Shown here: positions 42,981 to 55,044 of the stretch, piece after piece
How positions within the stretch are numbered: position 1 is the stretch's first letter
Layout of the letters: each line of letters opens with the position of its first letter
Assembly: GCA_933207985.1 (NCBI GenBank)
Contig: OW240913.1
Coordinates: 266,313,201 to 266,377,200 of the forward strand
Origin: Pelobates cultripes
Lineage: Eukaryota; Chordata; Amphibia; Anura; Pelobatidae
DNA length: 64,000 nucleotides
Reading direction: 5' to 3'
Notes under the pieces: model-generated
What the model saw: the letters and a program-made list of their open reading frames with translations, nothing else
Database searches by the model: none
Told to the model about the DNA's origin: nothing
Position numbers and translations under genes: made by a program

Positions 42981-44612
42981 ACCGCAAGGGTGCAGCGGCT
43001 TATCTAAACTTTGTCTTTGGGACAACACTGCGCCTATCCCTGTTTCAGACGCATCAACTTCAAGTAAAAGGGGTAGAGAGGTATCAGGATGAACTAATAC
43101 AGGTGCTGAGGCAAAAGACTGTTTGAGCGTTTCGAAAGCAGATAAAGCCTCAGTAGACCAGGTTTTGGTATCGGCTCCTTGTTTGGTCATATTAGTGATA
43201 GGAGCGATAACCGAGGAGTACCCTTTAATAAAACGTCTGTAATAATTAGAAAATCCAAGAAATCTTTGTATGGCTTTGGGTCCCTTAGGTAAAGGCCAAT
43301 CTAAAATCGATTTTAGTTTGGTCGGGTCCATCATAAACCCGTCTTTGGAAATTACGTAACCTAAGAAAGTTACCTGAGACTGGTCAAAGCTACATTTTTT
43401 CAATTTACAATACAATCCATGTTGTAAAAGTTTCTGTAATACCTTTCTGACTTGTCTATGATGTGAATTAATGTCTCTAGAATGGATTAGTATATCATCA
43501 AAATATACAATTACACATTCATGTTGGAATTCTCTAAGAACTTCATTGATCAAGTCTTGGAAGACGGCCGGGGCGTTACAAAGCCCAAACGGCATTATGG
43601 TATACTCATAATGCCCGTAACGGGTATTAAATGCTGTCATCCATTCATCTCCTTGTTTAATTCGCACTAAGTTATATGCTCCTCTTAAGTCAAGTTTGGT
43701 AAAAATACTCGAGCCCCTTAGTCTGTCAAAAAGTTCAGTAATTAAAGGAATAGGGTAAGCATTTCTGATAGTAATTTTGTTCAATCCCCGATAGTCTATA
43801 CAAGGACGTAAGGTACCGTCTTTCTTTTCTACAAAAAAGAAACCTGCCCCCGCCGGAGAAGAAGACTTTCTAATAAATCCCTTGTCTAAATTCTCCTTGA
43901 TATATTCCTCTAAAACCAAGTTTTCCTTGGTGGATAGAGGGTATACCGTACCCCTGGGAGGCATAGTACCAGGAAAAAGTTTAATAGAACAGTCATAAGA
44001 CCGGTGGGGAGGTAAAGTATCCGCCTTACCCTTGTCAAATACAGATTTGAGGTCTAGATATTGTAATGGTATCTGAATGTCTGTGGATTGAGAAGTGTTA
44101 ACATAAGAGTTTACGGGGCAAACAGAAGTAACTCTCTGCAGACATTCTTTCCTACAACCAATACCCCAAGAAACGATTTCTCCACCCTCCCAGTCAATCT
44201 GAGGGTTATGTCTCTTGAGCCAAGAATATCCTAGTACCACTGGGACTGCCGGGGAGGAAATTAACAGAAGGGAAATCAACTCCTCGTGGAAAATACCAAC
44301 AGTAAGCTTAACGGGTTCGGTCTCATGGAATATTACTGGTTCAGATAAAGGTCTACCATCTATGGCCTCAACGGCCAAGGGTGTATCTCTCAATTGGAAT
44401 GGGATACAATGCTTATTAGCGAAAGTTTGGTCTATAAAGCTTTCTGCTGCTCCAGAATCTAATAATGCCATTGTAGCAATAAACCCCTTTTCCCAAGCTA
44501 GAGAGACAGGAATCAGAAGCCTATGGTCTTTTTTATTATGCATAGAGGACAGTAATGAAACACCCAAGGCCCGTCCTCTAAGGGAACTTAGGTGCGAGCG
44601 TTTCCCGGACGA
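42951..44612 (-). CDS. pol: Chromovirus Pol, protease to RNase H start
   Basis: The frame is open from 44612, where it overlaps gag, to a stop at 42951 caused by the break in the A-run. Protease: ALLDSGAAESFIDQTF near 44470. Reverse transcriptase: PCIDYRGLNKI, FTKLDLRGAYNLVRI, MPFGLCNAPAVFQDLI and VIVYFDDILIHS (catalytic DD near 43493). RNase H begins at LLEVDASETGIGAVLSQR. It has no start of its own that fits; expression is most likely by frameshift from gag. Confidence 0.9.
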   Translation of the reverse strand, partial: SSGKRSHLSSLRGRALGVSLLSSMHNKKDHRLLIPVSLAWEKGFIATMALLDSGAAESFIDQTFANKHCIPFQLRDTPLAVEAIDGRPLSEPVIFHETEPVKLTVGIFHEELISLLLISSPAVPVVLGYSWLKRHNPQIDWEGGEIVSWGIGCRKECLQRVTSVCPVNSYVNTSQSTDIQIPLQYLDLKSVFDKGKADTLPPHRSYDCSIKLFPGTMPPRGTVYPLSTKENLVLEEYIKENLDKGFIRKSSSPAGAGFFFVEKKDGTLRPCIDYRGLNKITIRNAYPIPLITELFDRLRGSSIFTKLDLRGAYNLVRIKQGDEWMTAFNTRYGHYEYTIMPFGLCNAPAVFQDLINEVLREFQHECVIVYFDDILIHSRDINSHHRQVRKVLQKLLQHGLYCKLKKCSFDQSQVTFLGYVISKDGFMMDPTKLKSILDWPLPKGPKAIQRFLGFSNYYRRFIKGYSSVIAPITNMTKQGADTKTWSTEALSAFETLKQSFASAPVLVHPDTSLPLLLEVDASETGIGAVLSQRQSLDKPLHPCGFFFQETITH

Positions 44613-45502
44613 TTAGGGCAACTAAGGCGTAGGTGACCTCTCAGCCCGCAGTATAAACAGAGACCCTCCCTTCTTCTGTACTGTCTCTCAGCCTCAGATA
44701 AGCGAGTATTACCTATTTGCATAGGTTCTGGTGGAGTAGGATTATAGGAGTCAGGGTTCTGAAATGAGGGAGCGAGTCTTACAGGAAGTCTAGTAACTCT
44801 TTCCCGAGTGTTCTGCCTCTGTCTCATGCGTTCATCTATTCTGGAAATGAAGGATACTAAATCCTCTAAATTTTCCGGAAGTTCTCTAGTGGCAATTTCA
44901 TCTAGAATTTCATCAGACAACCCATTCAAGAAAACATCCATAAAAGCTTGTTCGTTCCATTTCACTTCTGCTGCCAATGATCTAAACTCTAGAGCATATT
45001 CTACAAGGGTCCTATCTTGTTGTTTAAGGCGTAACAGGGATCTGGCCGCATTAATCTTCCTCCCTGGGGGGTCAAAGGTTCTTCTAAAAGCCGTGACAAA
45101 CGCAGTGTAGTTGTAGACTAAAGGATTGTCATTCTCCCAAAGGGGATTGGCCCATCTAAGTGCTTTATCTATTAGCAGGGTTATAATAAAGCCTACCTTA
45201 GCCCTGTCAGTGGGATAAGCCCGGGGTTGTAGTTCGAAATGTATGCTTATCTGGTTTAAAAAACCACGACAAGCATCAGGCGAACCCCCATATCGTAAAG
45301 GTGACGTGACATGGGAAGATGCGCCTACAGTGGCTACTTCCAAACCAGTACTTAGCGAGTGGCTAGCAGTGGAACGTATTTCTTCAGACTGGGTACTGGA
45401 GCGTGTTAACAAAGTTTGTAACGCTAAAGCCATTTGGTCCATTCTATGGTCCATGGCCTCAAATCTGGGGTCAGGAGGGCTAGCACCTGCAGGATCCATC
45501 AT
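44588..45502 (-). CDS. gag: Chromovirus Gag, intact
   Basis: It is 304 codons from the ATG at 45502, with a second ATG immediately after it. The leader before it is only 13 bases after the LTR. The central part resembles the retrotransposon gag capsid domain (ALRWANPLWENDNPLVYNYT, then LLRLKQQDRTLVEYALEFRS). Near the end, CLYCGLRGHLRLSC is a CCHC zinc knuckle (C-X2-C-X4-H-X4-C). It ends in TAA at 44588-44590. Confidence 0.95.
   Translation of the reverse strand: MMDPAGASPPDPRFEAMDHRMDQMALALQTLLTRSSTQSEEIRSTASHSLSTGLEVATVGASSHVTSPLRYGGSPDACRGFLNQISIHFELQPRAYPTDRAKVGFIITLLIDKALRWANPLWENDNPLVYNYTAFVTAFRRTFDPPGRKINAARSLLRLKQQDRTLVEYALEFRSLAAEVKWNEQAFMDVFLNGLSDEILDEIATRELPENLEDLVSFISRIDERMRQRQNTRERVTRLPVRLAPSFQNPDSYNPTPPEPMQIGNTRLSEAERQYRRREGLCLYCGLRGHLRLSCPNRPGNART
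44600..44606 (-). promoter_or_regulatory. Slippery heptamer GGGAAAC for -1 frameshifting
   Basis: On the minus strand G GGA AAC in the gag frame matches the X XXY YYZ pattern. It lies within the 25-base overlap of gag and pol, and a -1 slip there leads into the pol frame. Confidence 0.8.
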
Positions 45503-45515
45503 GGCCCTGTCGTAA

Positions 45516-46050
45516 TGTCAGGAAAGTGACAGGGATCCAATACGCAGAGTGCGCACAGAATGAGGTACGTATACCGGACCTTAGAATGGCCGGACTAACG
45601 TAAGGACAAAGCAAGAATAGTCAAAAGGTAAGCCGAGGTCAAGGGAGCCGGAGGACAGGTAAGCGAGATACAAGCCGAGTCAAAGGAGAGGAGAGGACAA
45701 CAGGACAAAAGACAAGCAAGGGTCAAAACCGGAAACACAAGATAAAGAACGCGCTGAGTGACTAGCAAGCTAGAACCACGACAGGGCAATGAGCAGTAGT
45801 AAAGGTTTCCTTTAAATACCCTGTTACCTAAATAGAGACCACGCCCCCAAAAGGTCCGGAATAGCGGTTCCCGGCACTTTATGCAAATGCCGACGTCATG
45901 ACGTCGACGCTAGGCGTCGCGTCATAAAAGGGGGAGGAGCTAGCGCGGCCGGCGCGAAGACGGCCGGAATATGCCGAAATGCTAGGGGCAGGGAGGCCCT
46001 AAGCAGAGAGGATGTCCTCCCTGGATACATCACCAACAGGTACCCTGACA
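45516..46050 (-). repeat. Chromovirus 5' LTR
   Basis: It is 535 bp. A TATTTAAA word (minus strand, at 45811-45818) is a possible TATA element. Confidence 0.95.
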
Positions 46051-47550
46051 CAGGCTACTGAACAAGAGGTGGCTGTGCTTCTCCTTTCCTCTCGCCCCAC
46101 CACTTGCCCGCTTGATCCTGTCCCATTTCACCTTATCAGATCTCTCTCCTCTTGTCTTGTGCCTTCCTTAACACACATCTTCAGCTGCTCTCTCTTTTCT
46201 GGTGTTGTCCCTTCTGTCCTTAAACATGCTACTGTAGTACCCATTTAGAAAAAAACATCTCTTGACCCGTCCTCCCATTCTAACTATCGTCCCATATCCC
46301 TTCTCCCTTTTCCTTAAACACTGGAAAGACTAGTCTTTACCCATCTGACTTGTTTCCTCAATTCCAACTCTCTCCTTGACCCTCTTCAGTCTAGCTCCCG
46401 CCCCCTCCACTCTATTGAGACTGCTCTTATTAAAGTCACTAATGACCTAATCACAGCTAAATCCAAAGGGCACTACTCCATACTGTTTCTTGACCTCTCT
46501 GCTGCCTTTGACACTGTTGACCATGTTCTCCTTCTCCAAACTGTCCAATCACTTGGTCTCTGTGACACTGTCCTCTCTTGGCTTTCCTTCTGTCTCTCCC
46601 AACGCTCATTCAGTGTCTCCTTTTCTAATGATACCTCCTCCCTTCATCCTGTCTCGGTTGTAGTCCCCCAAGGCTCTGTACTTGGTTCCCTTCTATCTTT
46701 ATACTGCCTCTCTTGGCAAACTTATTACCTCATTTGGATTTCAATACCACGTGTACACTGATGACACTCAAATATACCTTTCCTCCCCGGACCTCTCCCT
46801 TGCCATCCTGCAACGTGTTACTGCTTTTTGAAACTCAATCTCTCTAAAATTGAACTTCTTGTCTTTTCTCCTACCAATAATGATACTCCTCTCTTGCTCT
46901 CCCTTCAAGTTGGTGGTACCCACATCAGTCCATCTTTGCAAGTGTACTGTCCTAGCATTATATTTGAAATGGCCTAACATTTGAGCCTCACATCCAGTCT
47001 GTTACCAAATCCTGTAGATTCCACCTTAAAAACATTGCCCGCATCCGCCCCTTTCTTACACAAGATGCTACTAAAGAGTTTGTCCATGCTCTAGTAATCT
47101 CTTGCTTGGACTATTGTAACTCTCTCATAATTGGTCTTCCCAATAACCATATTGCCCCGCTACAGCCTGTAATGGATGCTGCTGCCAGACATACATTGGC
47201 TTCCTGTATCCTAGGAGTCAATTCAAAGTGCTAACCCATACCTATAAAGCACTGAACAATTCTAGCCCCTCTTATTTCTCCTCACAGATCCATAGGTATG
47301 CCCCTTCTCGGTCTCTCTGCTCTGCCCGTGACCTTCTCCTGTTCGCTGCTTGCACCCGTATGGCCATCTCGCGCAGGACTTCTCACGGGAGGCTCCTTTC
47401 CTTTGGAATAGCCTGCCTACTGCCATCAGACTCTCCCCTAGTCTTCAATCATTTAAGAAGTGCCTTAAAACCCATTTCTTTAGAAAAGCTTATGGTCTCA
47501 CAGAATAACCTCTATCTCACATACCTGTCTCTTGCTCTCTCCTAAAGGGC
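46051..47550 (+). pseudogene. L2 reverse transcriptase, decayed
   Basis: Motifs in order: [25 protein letters not shown] (46483-46523), [23 protein letters not shown] (catalytic DD near 46760), and the C-terminal CLDYCNSLIIGLP near 47105. At least three stops or frame changes break it. The final part, 47228-47545, still has a 105-codon open stretch with RTSHGRLLSFGIA-like L2 tail sequence. Confidence 0.8.
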
Positions 47551-47760
47551 AGCACTCCACTCTCTCCTCCAGCTCTGCTTCACTCCCACCTTATTTGATT
47601 GCTATTTCCTGTCCTAAGGTGTTTTATACCCCACCTCCTATAGACTGTACGATCGTTTGAGCAGGGCCCTCTTCAACCTATAGGTAAACCCCTCCTCTAA
47701 TAATATTGTACAGCGCTACGGAATCTGTTGGCGCTATATAAATGGCGATAATAATTATAG

Positions 47761-48957
47761 GCATACCACACTTTAGATGTGATTAGAATTTTCCTATTGA
47801 CATTCAACGTCTCCATCTTTTGCTCAAGATTTCCAAGGTGATTGCATAGAAGAAATCACAGTCATACTTTTGAAATATACTGATGGAAAAATTGACTGAC
47901 TTTGTGCACTCAACTTTTGTGTCACACGTACATTTTGCCACAGACTCTAAGGGCCTGTTTCCAATTGTGTTACAAAGTTTCACTGGCCAGCAGCCAACTT
48001 TATCAGTGGCTATCACCAGTGACAGAAATAGTGAGCAAACCTGCCCAGTGCAAGATGTTCCCCTCTAAACACTGAATTGTAATGAATTGAAAAACAAATG
48101 TAATCAGAAGCCATGACCCTCCTTTCTGAGTTTGCTCCTCACGCAAAAAGGCCCAGTGACCTCTTGCTTTCCTTCCTGTAATCCAGGACCTGGACTATCT
48201 ATTTGTTGTGATAGCCCCACTCTTCCCTTCTTAGGTACAGGTTGTAGTGGTGATGGTACTTGGAGTGTAACTTTAATAACATTGGAAATGAGCCCTAAAT
48301 CTAGATGTATATTTTTACACAAAATAAGGGTGGCATTTCCTGTCTTCAGCTTGGCTCATTTCTTTATAACAAAGTAAACCCCACACCTTGAAAATCCAGT
48401 TAGTCAGGCAAATCTATGATGGTTTTATGTCTGTCAAACTATGTTATTCCAAAACTTAGGTATGAGGCATTTCAGCCACTCTGTGTTTGTTGATTTCAAA
48501 ACAGTACATAAAATGCAACATTACATATATGTTAATGGAATTGTTTATATACCCATATATTTTTATTACATATAAATGTGCATGAATGAATATATATATT
48601 CATTATTATAAAAATAAATGATTGTATTTAATCATTGCTAGTGTTGTGAATATATATAACTAAACTGATTACTACGAAAACATTACAATATTGTTCAGAG
48701 AATATTGTGAATCTCACCAACATTCTTACTCTATCCAGTAGATCTCAATGAAAAACAGGCTAGGACCTCCTAGCGTTCAGACATGAAGGAGGTAAAAACA
48801 AAAGGGGAGGTCTGGTGGTCCACCGTGAGTATCAGGGGAGGAGTAATCTGTATTAGAGGATCAGGGAGACCTTCCCTAGTAGTGGGTTGAACAAGTATGG
48901 CATGCAGGGATTGGGTATCTGCTCAATACAGGGATAGATTAAAAAAAAAAAAATAGG
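47761..48957. other. Low-copy AT-rich DNA
   Basis: No gene, RNA gene or recognised repeat is seen. Short ORFs on both strands show no known domain. Confidence 0.6.
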
Positions 48958-48975
48958 CACACACACACACACACA
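48958..48975. repeat. (CA)n microsatellite
   Basis: About eight CA units. Confidence 0.8.
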
Positions 48976-49009
48976 AAAATCAGGCACAAAAAAGGGAATT
49001 AGGAAGAGC

Positions 49010-49560
49010 TTGGGAAATCCACAGATTCTTCTAAAGTCTTTATTGAGCAGTTTTGGAGCCTGTGGTTTAATGTGAGCCGTAAGGCTGGTGCTGTAATCTG
49101 GGGATTTCCTCCCAGCCCTGGCAGTGGATGTGTGCCATAGCTGGGCAGGGGGAGCAGATCAGGAGGCAGGGAGTCACCAGCAGCAGTCAGCAGCCAGCTC
49201 TGTGAGCAGCCCCTGCAGCCCCCTCTCTTGGTCACACACAGCAGAGAAGGAGGAGGAGGCTGTGCTGCTGTCACACACACACACACATACACACACACAT
49301 ACACACACACTGCTCCTGTTCAGGGTAACCCGGCCTCTCCATGCACTGACTGGTGCTGTCACAACGCAGGACAGTCTGGCAGTGAGAGCCGCTGTTTGAC
49401 CGGGTTTGCTCTATGCCTGGGCTCTCACTAACCTACTACAGCAAGAAACACTACCCATCCCGGCCGGGTACTGACACTGCAAGACCCGCACCGACAGCAC
49501 AGCAGGATGATGTGAATACAGAGCTCCAGCGAGGCCGGCTGCCGCAGGTACTGACACTGT
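49010..49560 (+). promoter_or_regulatory. GC- and CpG-rich stretch, possible promoter and first exon
   Basis: This is the only unique-looking part of the right half that is GC-rich and, from about 49380, clearly richer in CpG than its surroundings. It contains a (CA)n run at 49274-49310. A GT splice-donor candidate in the context GCCGCAG|GTACTG sits at 49548. No TATA box is evident. This could be the 5' end of a host gene whose other exons lie outside the window. It rests on composition and one splice-like site only. Confidence 0.3.
49413..49547 (+). CDS. Candidate first coding exon, unknown protein
   Basis: An ATG at 49413 with an in-frame stop upstream (49380) opens 45 codons, MPGLSLTYYSKKHYPSRPGT and on, to the splice-donor candidate at 49547/49548. 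The residue composition is unremarkable, and I do not recognise the protein. The start context is weak. No acceptor or second exon was identified. Confidence 0.2.
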
Positions 49561-51937
49561 CTGCCCAGCTCCCCTGGCCCTGTGTGTGCATTTGTATAGG
49601 GAGCTCTGTGTGTGTACACTGCATATAGGGATCTCTGTGTGTACAGGGAGCTCTGCGTGTATACACTGTGTACAGGGAGCTCTGCATGTTCATGGAGCTC
49701 TGTGCATAAGGAGCTCTGTGTACCGTGCACAGGGGGGGATTTAATGTGTGTAGCAGTAATGGCAGTGCAGAGCATCCCTGGGCCCTGCGGGATGTGTCTG
49801 TCTGTGGGTGGGTTATTGTCCTCATTGTTCCCCGATTGCCATCATCGTGTCTTCTAAGCTATATGTGTGTGTTGTGCATTCGTTCAATCTCCTTTGTGAA
49901 CGTATACAATAGGCAAAGGTGCCTGGATGCTGCTACACTCAAAGGGTGTACACACATATATGTACATGGCTGAATAGAGGACATGCATGACAAACATACA
50001 TAAACACTCAGTTTCATCGTTCTCATTGTATAGATAGAGAGACTGAGATATATCTGAATAAGAACAGTATAAAACACCCAGGCAAGGCAGTATACATTCT
50101 TACATCCACATACAATTAATTTTTGGTTATATGTATATGTGTGATTAGCAGGCTTATATCATCAGAATTATTATAACACAATTAATAAAATGTAAGGGAA
50201 AGATTTGTCAGGAGGTTGAATACTGATGTACAAGGATTTCTATTACGCTCCATTACCCAGTAGTAGTAGCTATGTTGTGAATGTTTTATATTTATCTGGA
50301 TGTGACAGGGATCAGTGGAGTTACTGATATTTTCATTTTGAATGTAGCATAACAGAACAGCCAGTATCGGGCTTGTGTTTGTGTTTTTTTGTTTTTTTAA
50401 ACAGAGGTTTTACAGATATTTTCACATTTAGTATGTATATAAATAGTACACACACACATGCTGCATGCTGTTATAGCTCAATGCCAGTGGCGACACAGTT
50501 GGCACAGGCAATTTATATGGGTTTTGATGGCAAAGACAAGGACCACGTTGCAGTATTTTCTCCATGCAGACTGTGGCAATGGGCTCTATAAACCTTCACT
50601 GTTAAGAACAACACATTCACAATGCCTCTGAATATGCACTGCACTCAAGCCTCATATTTATTTTCATGTAACTAATTCTGGAAAAAGAACAAAAAATCAG
50701 TGCCAGATAAATCTAGCTATGTTTCAGACAAAGCCTTCTTTCATTTAACTGCAAAACATCCCCCCCTCCCCCCCCTACCCCCCAATATGCCCAGTGTGCT
50801 GGTATATAAAACAACGATTTTTTTGTTTTTAAATTATTTTTTTCTGCTTTGGTGCCACTGCCCATCTGCAGTGTGGATGATGGTATTCATGTAAATCACT
50901 TGCATCCCTGTTTAGGTTGATTAAAACATCTGCCCACCAGGGTGGGTGCAAGGAATGTTCTTTATCTGCAGATCTGAATAATTCTATTCCCCAGTAGCAT
51001 TTCTTAAACCTGGCTTTCTGGGGAACTTGAATTTTTTTAAGAAATCAGGGCTTTTTGATGTATATTATAGAACAGATTAATACCACGTGGCTGACACTCG
51101 AAAATGAAATGTAACACTGTAGTCACAGTACCCGTAGCATTTTAGATTTAGGATCCTATGGGCAACATTGTAAATTTCAGAGAAAAAAAACTTGTAAGAA
51201 AAACATTGAAAACAATCTATTGAGACCTTGTCTTTTCCTGCTTGTATTTAAACTCATCAACTCCCACATCCTTCCTCCTTTTAGATAAGTAATGTTTTCC
51301 AGTCCCACTTTTCCTTTACAACCTCCTTTGGTTCTTTCCGCACCAACATCTGCTTTGCTAGTATAGCTTAACACTATGGTCGATCAGGGCCTTCTGCTCT
51401 TGCCTCTCCGGCTAGTGTTGAACTACAGTTCACATAACTCTATGGCAGCCATTGGCTTGTAGAGAACTATGGGAAGTGTAGTTAAACAGCATCTTGAGGG
51501 TCAACATTTGAGCACCACTCTGTTAGTGCATTCTGTTTAATACATCTTCAGCTAAATGATTTCAAAACAAAATATTGAAGTTCATGGAGAGGTACAGATA
51601 GACTGATGAACCTCTGATTATTGTTTCTTGTTCAAATGCAAGCAAAGGTACAGGGGAAAGGCAATGTAGAGATTCTTGCACTTCAGTCCATTAAGGTTTG
51701 GAATCATATATATAGTTAACAGAAGGATTTAGTCACTAAACTGGGAGTTCTCAAGAACAGGCAAGGGAGCATCAGGGGAGATGAAGTCCACAACATCTGG
51801 AGTGATGTTGCAGCCTATGCCTGTGATAGGCCAATATAGCCACACTGGATTTATTTAGCTACTTCCATCTCAGCTACTTTGACCTAAATTTTTCAGTTCC
51901 CTTGTCATTGCACCACAGTTCTCACCTTAGTGTAATA
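49561..51937. other. Low-copy DNA with a hAT relic
   Basis: Mostly unique sequence. At about 51404-51527 the phrase TGTTGAACTACAGTTCAC and later GTGTAGTTAAACAGCATC resemble the ends of an old hAT MITE. A C-rich stretch lies at 50758-50782. No gene is seen. Confidence 0.5.
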
Positions 51938-52425
51938 AATGTTCTCTGTGATTGAATGACTTACAGTAGAGTGTAGAAGTTCTCTGTGATTGAATTACTT
52001 ACAGTAGAGTGTAGATGTTCTCCGTGATTAAATGACTTACAGTAGAGTGTAGAAGTTCTCTGTGATTGAATTACTTACAGTAGTGTGTAGAAGTTCTCTG
52101 TGATTGAATGACTTACAGTAGTGTGTAGAAGTTCTCTGTCATTGAATGACTTACAGTAGAGTGTAGAAGTTCTCTGTCATTGAATGACTTACAGTAGAGT
52201 GTAGAAGTTCTCTGTATTTGAATGACTTACAGTAGTGTGTAGAAGTTCTCTGTCATTGAATGACTTACAGTAGAGTGTAGAAGTTCTCTGTGATTGAATG
52301 ACTTACAGTAGTGTGTAGAAGTTCTCTGTGATTGAATGACTTACAGTAGTGTGTAGAATGAAGTTCTTTGTATTTGAATGACTTAAAGTGGAGTGTAGAG
52401 GTTCTCTGTGATTGAATGACTACAA
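51938..52425. repeat. 38-bp minisatellite, about 13 copies
   Basis: The unit is roughly GTTCTCTGTGATTGAATGAC followed by TTACAGTAGAGTGTAGAA, with single-base variants (GATT/CATT, AGAG/AGTG). Confidence 0.95.
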
Positions 52426-55044
52426 TAGGACACTGGTACCCAGACTGGTATTTTCTTAAAACATGGCCAGTTACTAAAGGACTGACATTGTGTAGCCCCT
52501 ATCTGAGAAATACAGATAATTAGCACTATGATATAAGCTGGAGCTTAAAAAAACAACGATCAGTCTGACTAGTGCTTGGAAATATTCAGCTGTACTGAAT
52601 GCATAGAGAAATATTCAGCACAATGACTATAGCCATCTATTAGTTCTTTGTCAACAATTAGATTTACGTTATATAATTAAATCTATACTCATGCCAACTG
52701 CAGCTATCTTCATTGCTATGTTTCCTGCCATGACTGGCCACTGTTATATTTTTCAAAATCGACAGTATTTAACACGTGGGAGTCTGGCAGTACACGCATA
52801 AAACACTTGGCCATTTTTACGTACATGCTTCAGTGGTACCTTTTAATTAAAATTTTTTTATGCCTATTTAAGGTGCCTCTAAGCACCATAATAACTGCAG
52901 TTTTTTTATTTTTCTCTAGTGTAGGTGGGACGCGGATCCCAAATCAGAACTTTAACCTTGACTGAGGTCTGTTTGGGTATATGCGAGTAAACTATATCAA
53001 ACTTCAGTACAATAATATACATAATATACTACTTTATAAAATATTATTTGCAGTCTTATTGTTATGTGCAGGGTTTTTTCTAGATAAACAAAAATAAAAT
53101 TAGAAAGGCAAGATTTCCGAGAGCAGCCTTTATGCCTATCTGAACGCCTCAATTTTTAATATTGGTTAAAATTAGTTTAATAACTACTATAGTACTAAAA
53201 TGCTAAAGTTGTGCAAGTCTTAATATCCATTGCTGAGCCACATACAAATTTCAGTACATATTGCACTAAAAGGTCAGACACACAATATGCCTCTGCCATT
53301 TTGAGAATGAATGCACTATAGATATTGAAAATGGCATATGACTTTCAGCTCATATGAAAAAAAAACAAACAAAAAAAAAAACCAAAGCTGTCCCACGACA
53401 AACATATAGCTAGAGCCTGAGTCAGTCGATATTAGTGAAAAACACTTGGAAAATAAAAAAAAATATATTGTCTTAGAAAAAAACTACTATATTTCTGTCA
53501 TATTTCCTGTTTGTTAACAACATGCATTAAATGGAAACACTAACTCATATGAATTAAAATAAAAACCAAAATATCCTTAAGTTAGAACTGTAGAATTGTT
53601 TCCTGGTGTGTGTGTTTAAATAAATAGATTAAGATTAGTGTTATTTAGAATTGTGCATGCTCTCGGCCTACTGAGTCATGTGATACGTTACTGATTTTTC
53701 TGAAGAGCGCTTTGGCTGTGATAGAGGCACGTTTACAATTTGCATAGTGTTTAAACAATATATCATAAAGAGCAGGGGTAAGCAACCTTTGGCACTCTAC
53801 ATTTCCCTAAAAAATACAAGTATTTTTTTTTAAGTAATAGATCAGTTTTGGTAATACATATCAAGCTTCATCACTACAATTTGAAATAATTTATCCCCCC
53901 CAAAAGGAGAATTTGCCCAAATCATAAATGCATTTGTGATTGTGTCTTCAAGGAAATAAACATATTGACAGAGGAAGCATCAGCCATAATTAACTTACTT
54001 ATTCAACCGAATGGGACTCTATCTAATAATATAGCTGGTATTTTGCATGGGAACATTATAGCAGACAGTCTATTTATTTTCAATGACTCTTGAGCAGTTT
54101 TATGGAATTAGGAAGTTGTGATTGTATAACAGGATGTAAAATGGAATGCATTTTCCTGACTGGTACAGAGTTTTCAGCCTTGAATGTTTGTGATATGTGT
54201 GAGGAGTTGTTCAATACATTCTCGTTTTTTATTAATAATAAGATGTTACTTATGTGTGTGTTTTTTAAGGGGGGGTGGGTTATTTTTTTAATTTCAATTT
54301 ACATTGGTTACTTATAGCAATCATTTTGTAATTCCAATATGTTATTTTTTGTTTTACGTACAATAAAGGACCTTTAAAAAGCTATTTGAGCCATACTGGC
54401 AGCCATGTTTACCCTTTGTACCTTCACTGTCAGTGTACATTGCTTACTTCTTGTGTGCCCGTAGAGTTCTATAGCAACCTGATGTAGGACAGATTTGAAT
54501 AATATAAAATGAGATTTTTTTTAAAAAATATTTTTTTTGGTAACTGTTTATAAATGGTTTTAGATAAGACTAAACAAACTGGGAGTTTTGGGCGTTTTTC
54601 GGGGGTCTTCCAATTTCTGTAAAACTAAAGTCAAATCCATGAGTTGTGAAGTAACGAACTGGACAATGGACATCCATGTTAGTATTTTTCGTGATTAGAG
54701 TTACGTCCATAGCGCCAAAAAAAAAAGATGATTAATTGGAAAAAAGATTGTTGGTAAGGGACAGGCCACAAATGTGCAATCAGTGTACTGAAAAACATAT
54801 ATGTAATTTTTACATTTTGCAGCATACTGAATGACCAATGTTCTGTCATTTTGGTTCATCTGAATCATTTTCCCAAATATTTTGCATTGATGATATTTAG
54901 AGAAGCCAAAACTCCATATGAACGAACACTGTTTTTTGTTTTGTTTTTTTCTGTATGAATTTCAGATTAAATGAATTTTTCCACTGTATTTTAGGGATTA
55001 TTTTATATTAAACTGGAGGTGTCATAGCAATATAGGGATTACTT
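52426..55044. other. Low-copy AT-rich DNA
   Basis: No gene is seen. A solitary hAT-type end CAGGGGTAAGCAACCTTTGG is at 53773-53792. Several poly(A)-rich stretches occur at 53357-53380 and 54718-54727. Confidence 0.55.

Larger units (their letters stand above)
40683..46050 (-). mobile_element. Ty3/gypsy chromovirus, complete
   Basis: It has 535-bp LTRs (40683-41217 and 45516-46050) with only two differences seen, TGTCAGG...CCTGACA ends, and a 5-bp duplication CAGGC at 40678-40682 and 46051-46055. On the minus strand: LTR, 13-base leader, gag, pol (protease, RT, RNase H, integrase, chromodomain), polypurine tract, LTR. Three breaks in pol make it inactive as assembled. Confidence 0.95.
39546..47760 (+). 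mobile_element. L2-type LINE, split by a Ty3/gypsy insertion
   Basis: The left part (39546-40682) carries endonuclease sequence and the right part (46051-47760) RT and the 3' end. The 3' end TACAGCGCTACGGAATCTG, then TTGGCGCTATATAAAT and GATAATAAT repeats, is diagnostic of L2. The break is filled by the chromovirus and its 5-bp duplication CAGGC. Confidence 0.85.

Noticed and set aside
49174..49362. ORFs across the (CA)n run with CVCVCV or HTHTHT
   Set aside because: Microsatellite translation.
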